From assembly GCA_022710975.1 (NCBI GenBank), contig JAKLGA010000008.1:1-64000 (forward strand): a stretch of 64,000 nt of DNA. The letters are read 5' to 3'. Both the position numbers and the translations under genes were made by a program. Source of the DNA: Myxococcota bacterium. Lineage in GTDB: Bacteria; Myxococcota; B64-G9. Positions within the stretch are counted from its first letter, which is position 1. Each line of letters begins with the position of its first letter. Below are positions 44,562 to 54,214 of this stretch, in pieces. The notes under the pieces are model-generated. The model searched no databases and was not told where the DNA came from. It saw only the letters and a program-made list of their open reading frames with translations.

Positions 44562-45739
44562 GGCAGCCTCAGCACGAAGCACTTGAGGTAGCGGCCCTCG
44601 GGGAAGCCCAGGCGCTCCGGGTGGTCGCGGGCCGGTCCCCGCCGCTCGAGCAGCTGGACGCCCCGGCCGACGTCGCGCGCCGCCTCGGTCAGCATGGCCT
44701 CGAAGCGGTCCTCCAGCATGTGGTAGGAGCAGCTCGAGGTGATCAGCACACCGCCGGGCGCGAGCAGCTTCATGGCCCGCAGGTTGATCTCCTTGTAGCC
44801 GCGCGCCGCGCCCTCCAGCGACTGGCGGTTCCGGGCGAAGGCCGGCGGATCGAGCACCACGACCTCGTAGCGCTCCCCGGCCGCGTGCGCGTCCCGCAGG
44901 AAGTCGAAGGCGTTGGCCGCGCGGGTCAGCACCTCGAGCCCGTTGCGGCGCGCGTCCGCCAGGCCGGCCTGCAGGGCCCGCTCGGACTGGTCCACCAGGG
45001 TGACCTCGGCCGCCCCGCCCCGCTTGAGCTGCAACCCGAACCCGCCCTGGTAGGAGAAGACATCCAGGCAGCGCCCGCGGGCGTAGGCCGCGGCCCGCAC
45101 CCGGTTCTCGCGCTGGTCGAGGTAGTGCCCGGTCTTCTGGCCGGCCAGGGGGTCGACCTCCACCCGCAGGCCGCCCTCCAGGATCTCGACCGGGCCGGAC
45201 AGCGCCCCGGCCAGCAGCCCGGTCTGCTCCGGCAGGCCCTCCAGCCGCCGGGCCGTGGAGTCGTTGCGCTCGACCACCGCCCGCGGCGCGAGCCGCGCGG
45301 ACAGGAGCTCCACGAACAGCCCCTTGAGCCGCTCGGCCCCGGCGCTGAGCGTCTGCAGCACCAGCACGTCGGCGTAGCGGTCGACGATCAGGCCGGGCAG
45401 GCCGTCCGCCTCGGAGAACACCAGCCGGCCGGCGCTGTCCCCGCCGCCCAGCCGCTGGCGCAGCTCCAGGGCCGCCTCCAGCCGGGCCGCCCAGAAGTCC
45501 CGCCCGGGCGGCGTCTCCTCGCGCCCCAGCATGCGCAGCACGATCTGCGAGCGGGGGTTGAAGAAGGCCAGCCCCAGGCCGTTCCGCCCGCCGGCCCGGT
45601 GCCGGACGACCACCCGCACCACCTCCCCGGGCTGTGCGCCGCCGTCCTGGCGCAGGTCGGAGCGGAAGGCCCAGGGGTGGCCGTCGCGCAGGCGCCGGGC
45701 CGCCCGCTCGTTCACCTCGACCCGCGGCAGCTCAGGCAT
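44558..45739 (-). CDS. rlmI: 23S rRNA (cytosine-C5)-methyltransferase, RlmI-like
   Basis: 393 residues from ATG 45739, overlapping trmFO by 8 bases. N-terminal PUA domain (RVEVNERAARRLRDGHPWAFRSDL), then a methyltransferase domain with FSEADGLPGLIVDRY, LDQRENR, DVFSYQGGFGLQL (SAM loop), VVLDPPAF (297-301) and the catalytic Cys337 in SSCSYHM. RlmI methylates C1962 of 23S rRNA in E. coli; the same target is likely here but not certain. Cotranscribed with trmFO and topA. Confidence 0.9.
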   Translation of the reverse strand: MPELPRVEVNERAARRLRDGHPWAFRSDLRQDGGAQPGEVVRVVVRHRAGGRNGLGLAFFNPRSQIVLRMLGREETPPGRDFWAARLEAALELRQRLGGGDSAGRLVFSEADGLPGLIVDRYADVLVLQTLSAGAERLKGLFVELLSARLAPRAVVERNDSTARRLEGLPEQTGLLAGALSGPVEILEGGLRVEVDPLAGQKTGHYLDQRENRVRAAAYARGRCLDVFSYQGGFGLQLKRGGAAEVTLVDQSERALQAGLADARRNGLEVLTRAANAFDFLRDAHAAGERYEVVVLDPPAFARNRQSLEGAARGYKEINLRAMKLLAPGGVLITSSCSYHMLEDRFEAMLTEAARDVGRGVQLLERRGPARDHPERLGFPEGRYLKCFVLRLP

Positions 45740-47056
45740 GGCCGACCCCCGGGAGGGGCTGGCCGGCCAGCCAGCCGGCGAACGCCTGGCGCGCGCGGAG
45801 CAGGGCGGCGGCCTGCCGGGCGCGCTTGCCGCGGCCCGGCGCGTGGGGCAGCAGGCCGAAGTGGATGTTCATCGGCTCGAACACCTGGGCGCCCGTGCGG
45901 CCGCGCAGGTGGGCGTACAGCGCGCCCAGGGCGGTCTCCGCGGGCGGCGGCTCGAACCGGCGCCCGGCGCGCTCGGCGGCCAGCAGGTGACCGACCAGCA
46001 AGCCGACCGCGGCGCTCTCCACGTAACCCTCCGCCCCGGTGATCTGCCCCGCCAGGCGCACCCGGGGCTCCGCGCGCAGGCGGAGCCCGTCGTCCAGCAC
46101 CTCCGGGGACCGCACGTACAGGTTGCGGTGCACCGCCCCGAAACGCAAGAACTCGGCCCGCTCCAGGCCGGGCAGCAGGCGGAAGACCTCGCGCTGGGCG
46201 GGCTGGGTGAGCTTGGTCTGGAAGCCCACCAGGTTGAAGGCGGTCCGGGCGAGGTTCTCGGCCCGGAGCTGCACCACGGCGAAGGGCCGGCGGCCGTCCA
46301 CCTCCAGGCCCACCGGGCGCATGGGCCCGAAGGCCAGGGTGTCCGGGCCCCGCTCGGCCATCACCTCGACGGGCAGGCAGCCCTCGTAGTAGCGCGCGGC
46401 CTCGAAGGCGTGCAGCGGCGTCCGCGGCGCGGCCAGCAGGGCCTCCACGAAGCGCCGGTAGGCCGGCTCGTCCAGGGGGGAGTTGAGGTAGTCCCCCTGC
46501 CCGCCCTGGCCCCAGCGCGAGCCGGCGAACAGGCGCGCGAGGTCCAGGCCGTCGGCCGACACGATCGGCGCCAGGGCGTCGTAGAAGTAGAGCGGCCCGT
46601 CCCCCACCCGGGCCCGCAGCCACCCGGCCAGGGCGCCGTCGGTCAGCGGTCCGGTGGCCAGCACCACCTCGCCCGCGGGCGGCGCCTCCAGCGCCTCCCC
46701 GGCGCGCAGCTCGAGCCCCGGCAGGCCGGCCAGCCGTCGCGCCACGCCCTGGCTGAGGCCCGCGCGGTCCACCGCCAGGGCGGTGCCGGCCGGCACGCGG
46801 GCCTCGTCGGCCGCCGCCAGCACGATCGAGCCCAGCGCCCGGAGCTCCGCCTTGAGCAGCCCGTGGGCGCTGTCCGGGTCGTCCGACTTCAGCGAGTTCG
46901 AGCAGACCAGCTCGGCCGGACCGGGCAAGCGGTGGGCGGGCGAGCTCGTGCGCGGCTTCTGCTCCCACAGGCTGACCGGCAGGCCGGCGCGGGCCAGGGC
47001 CCAGGCCGCCTCGCAGCCGGCCAGCCCCGCCCCGACCACGTGCACCGGGTCGGAGC

Positions 47057-47060
<4 letters not shown>
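45732..47060 (-). CDS. trmFO: Folate-dependent tRNA (m5U54) methyltransferase
   Basis: 442 residues from TTG 47060, which overlaps the topA stop (TTGA). An in-frame GTG at 47045 is the alternative, but the longer form gives the usual short lead into VHVVGAGLAGCEAAWALA, the FAD-binding loop. Uses methylenetetrahydrofolate and FADH2 to methylate U54 in the T loop of tRNA. Signatures: ELVCSNSLKSDDPDSAHGLLKAE, RRLPG/LPGLE, QGDYLNSPL, FEGCLPVEVMAERG-type block (YYEGCLPVEVMAERGPDTL), GFQTKLTQPAQREVFR, and ITGAEGYVESAA. Length equals the family norm. Confidence 0.93.
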
Positions 47061-49296
<2,236 letters not shown>

Positions 49297-49300
<4 letters not shown>

Positions 49301-50226
49301 GCCTGGGATGCTCCCTGCCCCGCCCCTGACGCGGCCCGCGGGGCGCCGCGGCAGTACCTCATGCCCGGCCGGTGCTCCACGAGGCCCTTGCACTCCATCT
49401 GCAACAGCAGCGCCGCCACGCGGGCGCTGCCCCACCCGGTCCGATCCACCAGCGTGTCCACCGGGCACGCCTCGGCGCCCAGCGCCTCCCACAGCTCGCG
49501 CTCGTCCGGCTCCAGCGCCGGCCCGGGCGGGGCGCCCGCCGGCCGGGCGCTGGCGGCGGCGCGCCGGCCGTCCAGCCCCAGGGCCCCCAGCACGTCCGCC
49601 GGGCCCTCCACGAGCTGCGCGCCCTGGCGCAGCAGGGCGTGGCAGCCGGCGCTCAGCTCCTCGCCGGCCGGGCCCGGCACGGCCAGCACCGGCCGCCCCT
49701 GGGCCCGCGCCAGGCGGGCGGTGATCAGGCTGCCCGAGCGCGGCGCGGCCCTCACCACCACCACCGCGGCCGCCAGGGCCGCCACCAGCCGGTTGCGCTC
49801 GGGGAAGTGGTGCCGCAGGCCCTGGCTGCCCGGGGGGTACTCGCTGAGCAGCGCCCCCTCGGCTGCCAGGCGCGCGAACAGCGCCTGGTTGCCGGTCGGG
49901 TAGGCCACGTCCACCCCGGTCCCCAGCACGGCCACGGGGCGGCCGCCAGCCTGCAGGCAGGCCTCCAGCGCGGCCGTGTCCACGCCCGCGGCCCCGCCGC
50001 TGACCACCGGCACGCCGGCCCGGGCCAGGCCGGCGCCGAGCTCCGCGGCCGCCTGCAGGCCGTAGGCGTCCGCGCGCCGCGCCCCCACCACCGCCACGCG
50101 CGGCCCGGGCGGCAGCTCGCCCCGCAGCCACAGGCACGCGGGGGCGTCGCGGAGCGCCGCCAGCTCGGGGGGGAAGCCCGGCTGGCCGGGCGTCAGCACG
50201 CGCGGCGTGTCTGCGGCGGCCTTCAT
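49297..50226 (-). CDS. dprA: DNA-processing protein A
   Basis: 309 residues from ATG 50226. An in-frame ATG at 50235 overlaps the likely -10 (50235-50240), and transcription should begin near 50228, so 50226 is the more likely, leaderless start. DprA loads RecA on incoming single-stranded DNA during natural transformation. Rossmann-type core with VAVVGARRADAYG, PVVSGGAAGVDTAA, the segment GTGVDVAYPTGNQ, LLSEYPPG and FPERNRLVAALA; a C-terminal winged-helix region (CPVDTLVDRTGWGSARVAALLLQMECKG). First gene of the operon with topA. Confidence 0.9.
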
Positions 50227-50234
50227 GGGCGCCA

Positions 50235-50264
50235 TGACTAGTCGGTTATCAGGCCCGGAGTCAA
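50235..50264 (-). promoter_or_regulatory. Promoter of the dprA operon
   Basis: Minus strand: TTGACT (50264-50259), 18-bp spacer, TAGTCA (50240-50235). The ATG at 50226 is 8 bp after the -10; no Shine-Dalgarno sequence is present. Confidence 0.5.
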
Positions 50265-50304
50265 GTCCCCTCTTGCAGGGGGAGGTTCGCGGAGGGCTGG
50301 GGGC

Positions 50305-51477
50305 TCACTGCACCGACATGAGCACGCGATCGCCGGGGCGCAGCTCCCGCAGGCTGGCGATCACCACCGCGGTGGAGACGGTCTTGCGGGCGTCGACGAC
50401 CATCACCCGGCCCCAGATCTCGGCCGGCATCGCCTTGTCCCACTTGTTCTCTTCCTTGCCCGTGCCCGGCATGAACAGGCCGTCCTCGCGGCGGATCACG
50501 TCGAACACGTTGCCCTCCTGGACGCCCTGCTCGCTGCCCTGGTCGATGAACACCAGGTGGTTCTCGCCCAGCATGGTGAGCTGCTCCACCTCGCCGGCCA
50601 GGATGTAGCCGCGCAGCTCGACCCCGTTGGGCTTGGGGTTCACCTCGGTGCTGAGCTCCTTCATCAGCGGCGCCACCTTGTCGCCGCGGACCACGGGGTC
50701 GATCGTCTTCAGGATCACCGCGGAGACCAGGTTCTCGGAGATGTTGGTGACCTCGCAGGTGCCCACCACCTGGGTCTGGAAGCCGACCACGTCCTCGGTC
50801 ACCGGGTGCTCGATCTCCCGCGTGGTGCGGAAGATGGAGAACTGCTCGCCGACCTTGGCCTGGCCGGGATCCTTGAGCTCGAGGTAGATGATGTCCGTGT
50901 TGGACAGGTACTCGACCTCCTCGCGCGCGGCCCGGACCACGCCCACGTCCTCGTACTCCTCCTTGGTGACGAAGCCCGAGCGCAGGATGCGGATGGTGGT
51001 CATGGCCCTGCCCTGCACGTGCCCCTGCCCGACGACCCTCACCAGGCCCTCCGGGACCTCCTCGCCCATGTCGTCCTCGACCGGCTCGGGCACCTCGATG
51101 TCGCGGCTGGCGACGATGTCCATCTCCGAGGGCAGCTCGCCGCTGGGGAAGAAGCGCACCACCTGGCCGGGGTAGATCCAGTGCGGGTTGGTGATCTCCG
51201 GGTTGTAGGACCACACCCGCGGCCAGTACCACGGGTTGCTCAGGTAGCGCGAGCAAAGGTCCCACAGGTTGTCGCCCGGGGTGACCGTGTGCTCCTCCTG
51301 CGCCTGGGTCTTGTCCGCCTTCTCCTTGGGCTTGTCGGCGGGCTGGTCCGCCCCCTCGCCCTCGGGCTGGATGGTGTCCATGTCCTCGGGCTCGGGCACC
51401 TCCGCCTCCTGCCCCAGGGCGGCGGTCGCGACCAGCAGCGAGAGGCCGGCCAGCAGATACGGCAGCTTGGACAGCAT
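50305..51477 (-). CDS. LysM-domain envelope protein
   Basis: 390 residues from ATG 51477 (GAGGAGG 8 bases before; an upstream TTG at 51483 is less likely). Signal peptide ends near ALGQ (residue 23). Acidic linker, then a LysM domain at about 61-109 (HTVTPGDNLWDLCSRYLSNPWYWPRVWSYNP, IYPGQVVRF), which binds peptidoglycan. The remaining 270 residues hold a repeated beta-domain with no family recognised (e.g. VGFQTQVVGTCEVTNISENLVSAVI, GLRPGDRVLM-type end). Resembles Myxococcota LysM proteins linked to cell-wall or export tasks. It follows a CpoB-like gene in the same operon. Confidence 0.82.
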   Translation of the reverse strand: MLSKLPYLLAGLSLLVATAALGQEAEVPEPEDMDTIQPEGEGADQPADKPKEKADKTQAQEEHTVTPGDNLWDLCSRYLSNPWYWPRVWSYNPEITNPHWIYPGQVVRFFPSGELPSEMDIVASRDIEVPEPVEDDMGEEVPEGLVRVVGQGHVQGRAMTTIRILRSGFVTKEEYEDVGVVRAAREEVEYLSNTDIIYLELKDPGQAKVGEQFSIFRTTREIEHPVTEDVVGFQTQVVGTCEVTNISENLVSAVILKTIDPVVRGDKVAPLMKELSTEVNPKPNGVELRGYILAGEVEQLTMLGENHLVFIDQGSEQGVQEGNVFDVIRREDGLFMPGTGKEENKWDKAMPAEIWGRVMVVDARKTVSTAVVIASLRELRPGDRVLMSVQ

Positions 51478-51490
51478 GGTCAAGACCTCC

Positions 51491-52285
51491 TCAACGGATC
51501 ATGGAGAGCCTCCGGTTGGCTTCCGACGCCTCCGCGCTCAACGGGTAGGCGTCCACCAGCTGGAGGTAGGTGCTCCGGGCTCGTTCGGCCTGGCCGAGTC
51601 GCTCCTGGCAGCGGGCCAGCATCAGCAACGCCTCGGCGGCGCGACTGCTCTTGGGGAAGCGAGAGGCCACCTCGCCGAAACGCCGGGTGGCCTCCGCGGT
51701 GTCGCCCAGCTGCAGGCGCGCCTGGGCCCCGAAGAAGACGGCCTCGGGGGTCAGCTCGTGCTCGGGGAAACGCCGGGCGAAGGTCTCGAGGGCGTCGCGG
51801 GCGCGGTCGAGCTGGTTGCCGCGGTACAGCCCCAGCCCTTCCTGGAACTGGGCCACGATGGCCTGGGCGTCCAGCCCGATCTCCACGGTCCCGCCCTGGT
51901 CGGGGGCCGACACCTCGGGCTCGAGGCGCAGGCTGCCCTCGCCGGACTTGGGCTCGCGCCCGCTGAGCTTCAGCACCACGGGCTTCTCGTCCGCGGGTGC
52001 CGGCGCGGGGCGCGCGCTCGCCGCGGCTGGCCGGGCCGGGCTGGCCGTCGCCACGGGCCTGGCCGCCGGACCCGCCTCGGACAGCCGCGCCTGGAGGGTC
52101 GTCAGGGCGATCTGGATCTCGTCCAGGCGGCTGTCCAGCCGCTGCTGGGCCTGGTGGAGGTCGGCGATCTCCTGCTCCAGCCGGTCCGTGCGGACCGCGA
52201 GCCGGTCGAGCGCGCCGCACCCGGCCAGGGCGACGCAGCCCGTGGCGAAGAGAAGAACCGGCGTATTTCTGAGGAGATGGCTCAT
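51491..52285 (-). CDS. CpoB/YbgF-like lipoprotein with coiled coil and TPRs
   Basis: 264 residues from ATG 52285. Lipobox LAGC (Cys23). A coiled coil follows (DRLAVRTDRLEQEIADLHQAQQRLDSRLDEIQ, about 28-65), an Ala/Pro linker, and three C-terminal TPR units (GLGLYRGNQLDRARDALETFARRFPEHE, AQARLQLGDTAEATRRFG, ARCQERLGQAERARS), the layout of CpoB (YbgF), which links peptidoglycan synthesis to outer-membrane constriction through the Tol system. CpoB itself is usually not a lipoprotein, and no tol/pal genes are near, so this is family resemblance only. Promoter at 52310-52337 is unusually strong for this genome. LysM gene follows 13 bp later. Confidence 0.78.
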   Translation of the reverse strand: MSHLLRNTPVLLFATGCVALAGCGALDRLAVRTDRLEQEIADLHQAQQRLDSRLDEIQIALTTLQARLSEAGPAARPVATASPARPAAASARPAPAPADEKPVVLKLSGREPKSGEGSLRLEPEVSAPDQGGTVEIGLDAQAIVAQFQEGLGLYRGNQLDRARDALETFARRFPEHELTPEAVFFGAQARLQLGDTAEATRRFGEVASRFPKSSRAAEALLMLARCQERLGQAERARSTYLQLVDAYPLSAEASEANRRLSMIR

Positions 52286-52309
52286 AAAATTTATTATAAC
52301 TTCACCTAA

Positions 52310-52337
52310 ATTTTATAAACTATGCCCATCCTGTCAA
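52310..52337 (-). promoter_or_regulatory. Strong AT-rich promoter of the CpoB-like/LysM operon
   Basis: Minus strand: TTGACA (52337-52332), 16-bp spacer, TAAAAT (52315-52310). The surrounding 60 bp are AT-rich, striking against the background. AGGTGA lies 16 bases before the start codon. Confidence 0.75.
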
Positions 52338-52359
52338 GAAAGCGGCCGGAGCCTCCGGC
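52336..52359 (-). terminator. Terminator-like hairpin after the histidine kinase gene
   Basis: Minus strand: GCCGG (52359-52355) pairs with CCGGC (52349-52345) over a 5-nt loop, followed by CGCTTTCTT. A short stem and broken T-run, so weak. Confidence 0.4.
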
Positions 52360-52421
52360 GGAGGGGGATGTTACCAGGCCCTCCGGGGCGAGGCAAGAAA
52401 CCCACCCGGGGGCGCGGAGAC

Positions 52422-54197
52422 TCAGGCCTGACCCGTCCTCAGCTCCAGCCGCTTGGGCAGCCAGATTGCGAAGCGGGTGCCTCCCCCCTCGGGCTGCTCG
52501 ACCCAGATCCGGCCGCCGTGCTCGTCCACGATGCGCTTCACGACCGCCAGGCCGAGGCCGGTGCCGTCCTTCTTGCCGGAGGTGACGAAGGACTGGAACA
52601 GCCGATCGCGGATCTCCTCGGGGATGCCCACCCCGCTGTCGGTGAAGTCCCAGCGCACCCCATCTCCCTCCTCCTGGACGCGGATGGAGAACTCGCCGCC
52701 GTGCGGCATCGCCTGGCAGGCGTTGCGGGTGATGTTGAAGATGAGCCGCCGGAGCTTGTTCTCGTCCACGCGCAGGGTGCCCGCGAAGCGGTCCTCGAGG
52801 TGCAGGCGCACCCGGCTCGCCTCGAGCTCGCGCCGCAGGAGCTCCTCCATCTCCTGGAGCAGCTTGTGGGTGTATACCTTGTGCAGCAGCAGCTGGCTCT
52901 CGCCGCGGGCGAAGGCCAGCAACTCCTTGGTCATCTCGTTGATGAAGTCGAACTGCTTCAGCACGGTCTCGGCGTAGCCCGCGCGGGCGTCCTTGGCGTC
53001 CTCGAGCGCCATGAGCTGGACATAGCCGGAGATGATGGTCATCGGGGTGCGGAAGTCGTGGACCACGCCCGACAGGGCCTGGCCGATCGAGGCCAGCCGG
53101 CCCTCCTTCTCCTGGGACTCGCGCGCCCGCCCGAGCTGCACCGCGGCCACGGCCCGCCCGGCGATGAGCGTCGCCAGGCGCTCGTCCTCCGGGCCGAAGA
53201 CGCCGCCGCGCTTGTTGAGCAGCTCGAAGGCGCCGATGCGCTCGCCGCCCAGCGACAGCGGCACCGCCAGCAGGCTGCGCACCGGGAACTCGAGCTTGTG
53301 CTCCAGCTCCTTCAAGTGGCGCGGCTCGTGCGCGGGGTCGTTGACCACCAGCGGCTGGCCGTGCTCGGCCACCCAGCCGGCCACCCCGGCGCCCCGGGGC
53401 AGCTTGAGGTGCCGCACCTGCTGGGCCGCGCTGCCGACCGCGTTGGTGAAGATGAGATCGCCCGACTCCTGGGCGCTGAGCAGGATGGAGCCGGCCTCGC
53501 AGCCCACGGCCTCCACCGCCTGGCGCAGCAGCCGGCCGAGGATCTCGTCCGCCCGCAGGCTGGCGGCCACCTCCTGCTCCAGGCTGTAGAGCACGTCCAG
53601 CTCTCGCAGCCGGCTGGCCAGGGCCTCCTGGGCCTCGAGCAGCTCGAGGTTCTTGGACATCAGGCGCAGCACGAGCTGGGTGTTCTCGATGGCCACGCTC
53701 ACCTGGGAGGCCATGGCCTCCAGCAGCGCCTCGTCCTCCACCTGGAAGTGCCCGCCGCGCTTGTTCAGCACCTGCACGGCGCCCAGCACCTCGCCGAGCT
53801 TGCCACGCAGCGGCACGCACAGCATGCTGCGGGTGCGGTAGCCGCTCTCGCGGTCGACCTCCGGGTTGAAGCGCGGGTCCTGGTAGGCGTCCTTCAGGTT
53901 CAGGCGCTGGCCGTGGGCGATCACCCAGCCAGCCACGCCCTGCCCGAGCGGCATGCGGATCTCCTGCATGGCCTCGCCCTGCAGCACCTTGGACCAGATC
54001 TGGCCCCGCTCGCGGTCGGCCAGGAAGATGGTCGAGCGGTCGGCCTCCATCAGCGCGGTGACCCGCTCGGCCACCCGGCGCAGCAGCTCGTCGAGATCCT
54101 GGACGGCGGTGAGGCTGCGGCCCACGTCGACCATGGCGGCCACGCGGCCCTCGCTGCGCGCGAGCGCAGCCTGGAGCTGATCGACCTGCGCTGCCAT
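52422..54197 (-). CDS. Soluble sensor histidine kinase with two GAF domains
   Basis: 591 residues from ATG 54197. Order: short coiled coil; GAF1 (about 35-180; DRSTIFLADRERGQIW, MPLGQGVAGWV); GAF2 (about 205-365; AGSILLSAQESGDLIFTNA, LPRGAGVAGWV); HisKA with the phospho-acceptor His380 in VVHDFRTPM; and an HATPase domain (NITRNACQA, DSGVGIP, GTGLGLAVVKRI). No membrane helix, so a cytoplasmic sensor; GAF domains often bind cyclic nucleotides or chromophores. No response regulator gene is adjacent, so the partner is elsewhere. Lies 17 bp after polA on the same strand and is probably cotranscribed with it. Confidence 0.92.
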   Translation of the reverse strand: MAAQVDQLQAALARSEGRVAAMVDVGRSLTAVQDLDELLRRVAERVTALMEADRSTIFLADRERGQIWSKVLQGEAMQEIRMPLGQGVAGWVIAHGQRLNLKDAYQDPRFNPEVDRESGYRTRSMLCVPLRGKLGEVLGAVQVLNKRGGHFQVEDEALLEAMASQVSVAIENTQLVLRLMSKNLELLEAQEALASRLRELDVLYSLEQEVAASLRADEILGRLLRQAVEAVGCEAGSILLSAQESGDLIFTNAVGSAAQQVRHLKLPRGAGVAGWVAEHGQPLVVNDPAHEPRHLKELEHKLEFPVRSLLAVPLSLGGERIGAFELLNKRGGVFGPEDERLATLIAGRAVAAVQLGRARESQEKEGRLASIGQALSGVVHDFRTPMTIISGYVQLMALEDAKDARAGYAETVLKQFDFINEMTKELLAFARGESQLLLHKVYTHKLLQEMEELLRRELEASRVRLHLEDRFAGTLRVDENKLRRLIFNITRNACQAMPHGGEFSIRVQEEGDGVRWDFTDSGVGIPEEIRDRLFQSFVTSGKKDGTGLGLAVVKRIVDEHGGRIWVEQPEGGGTRFAIWLPKRLELRTGQA

Positions 54198-54214
54198 GGC
54201 TCTGTCCCCCGGGG

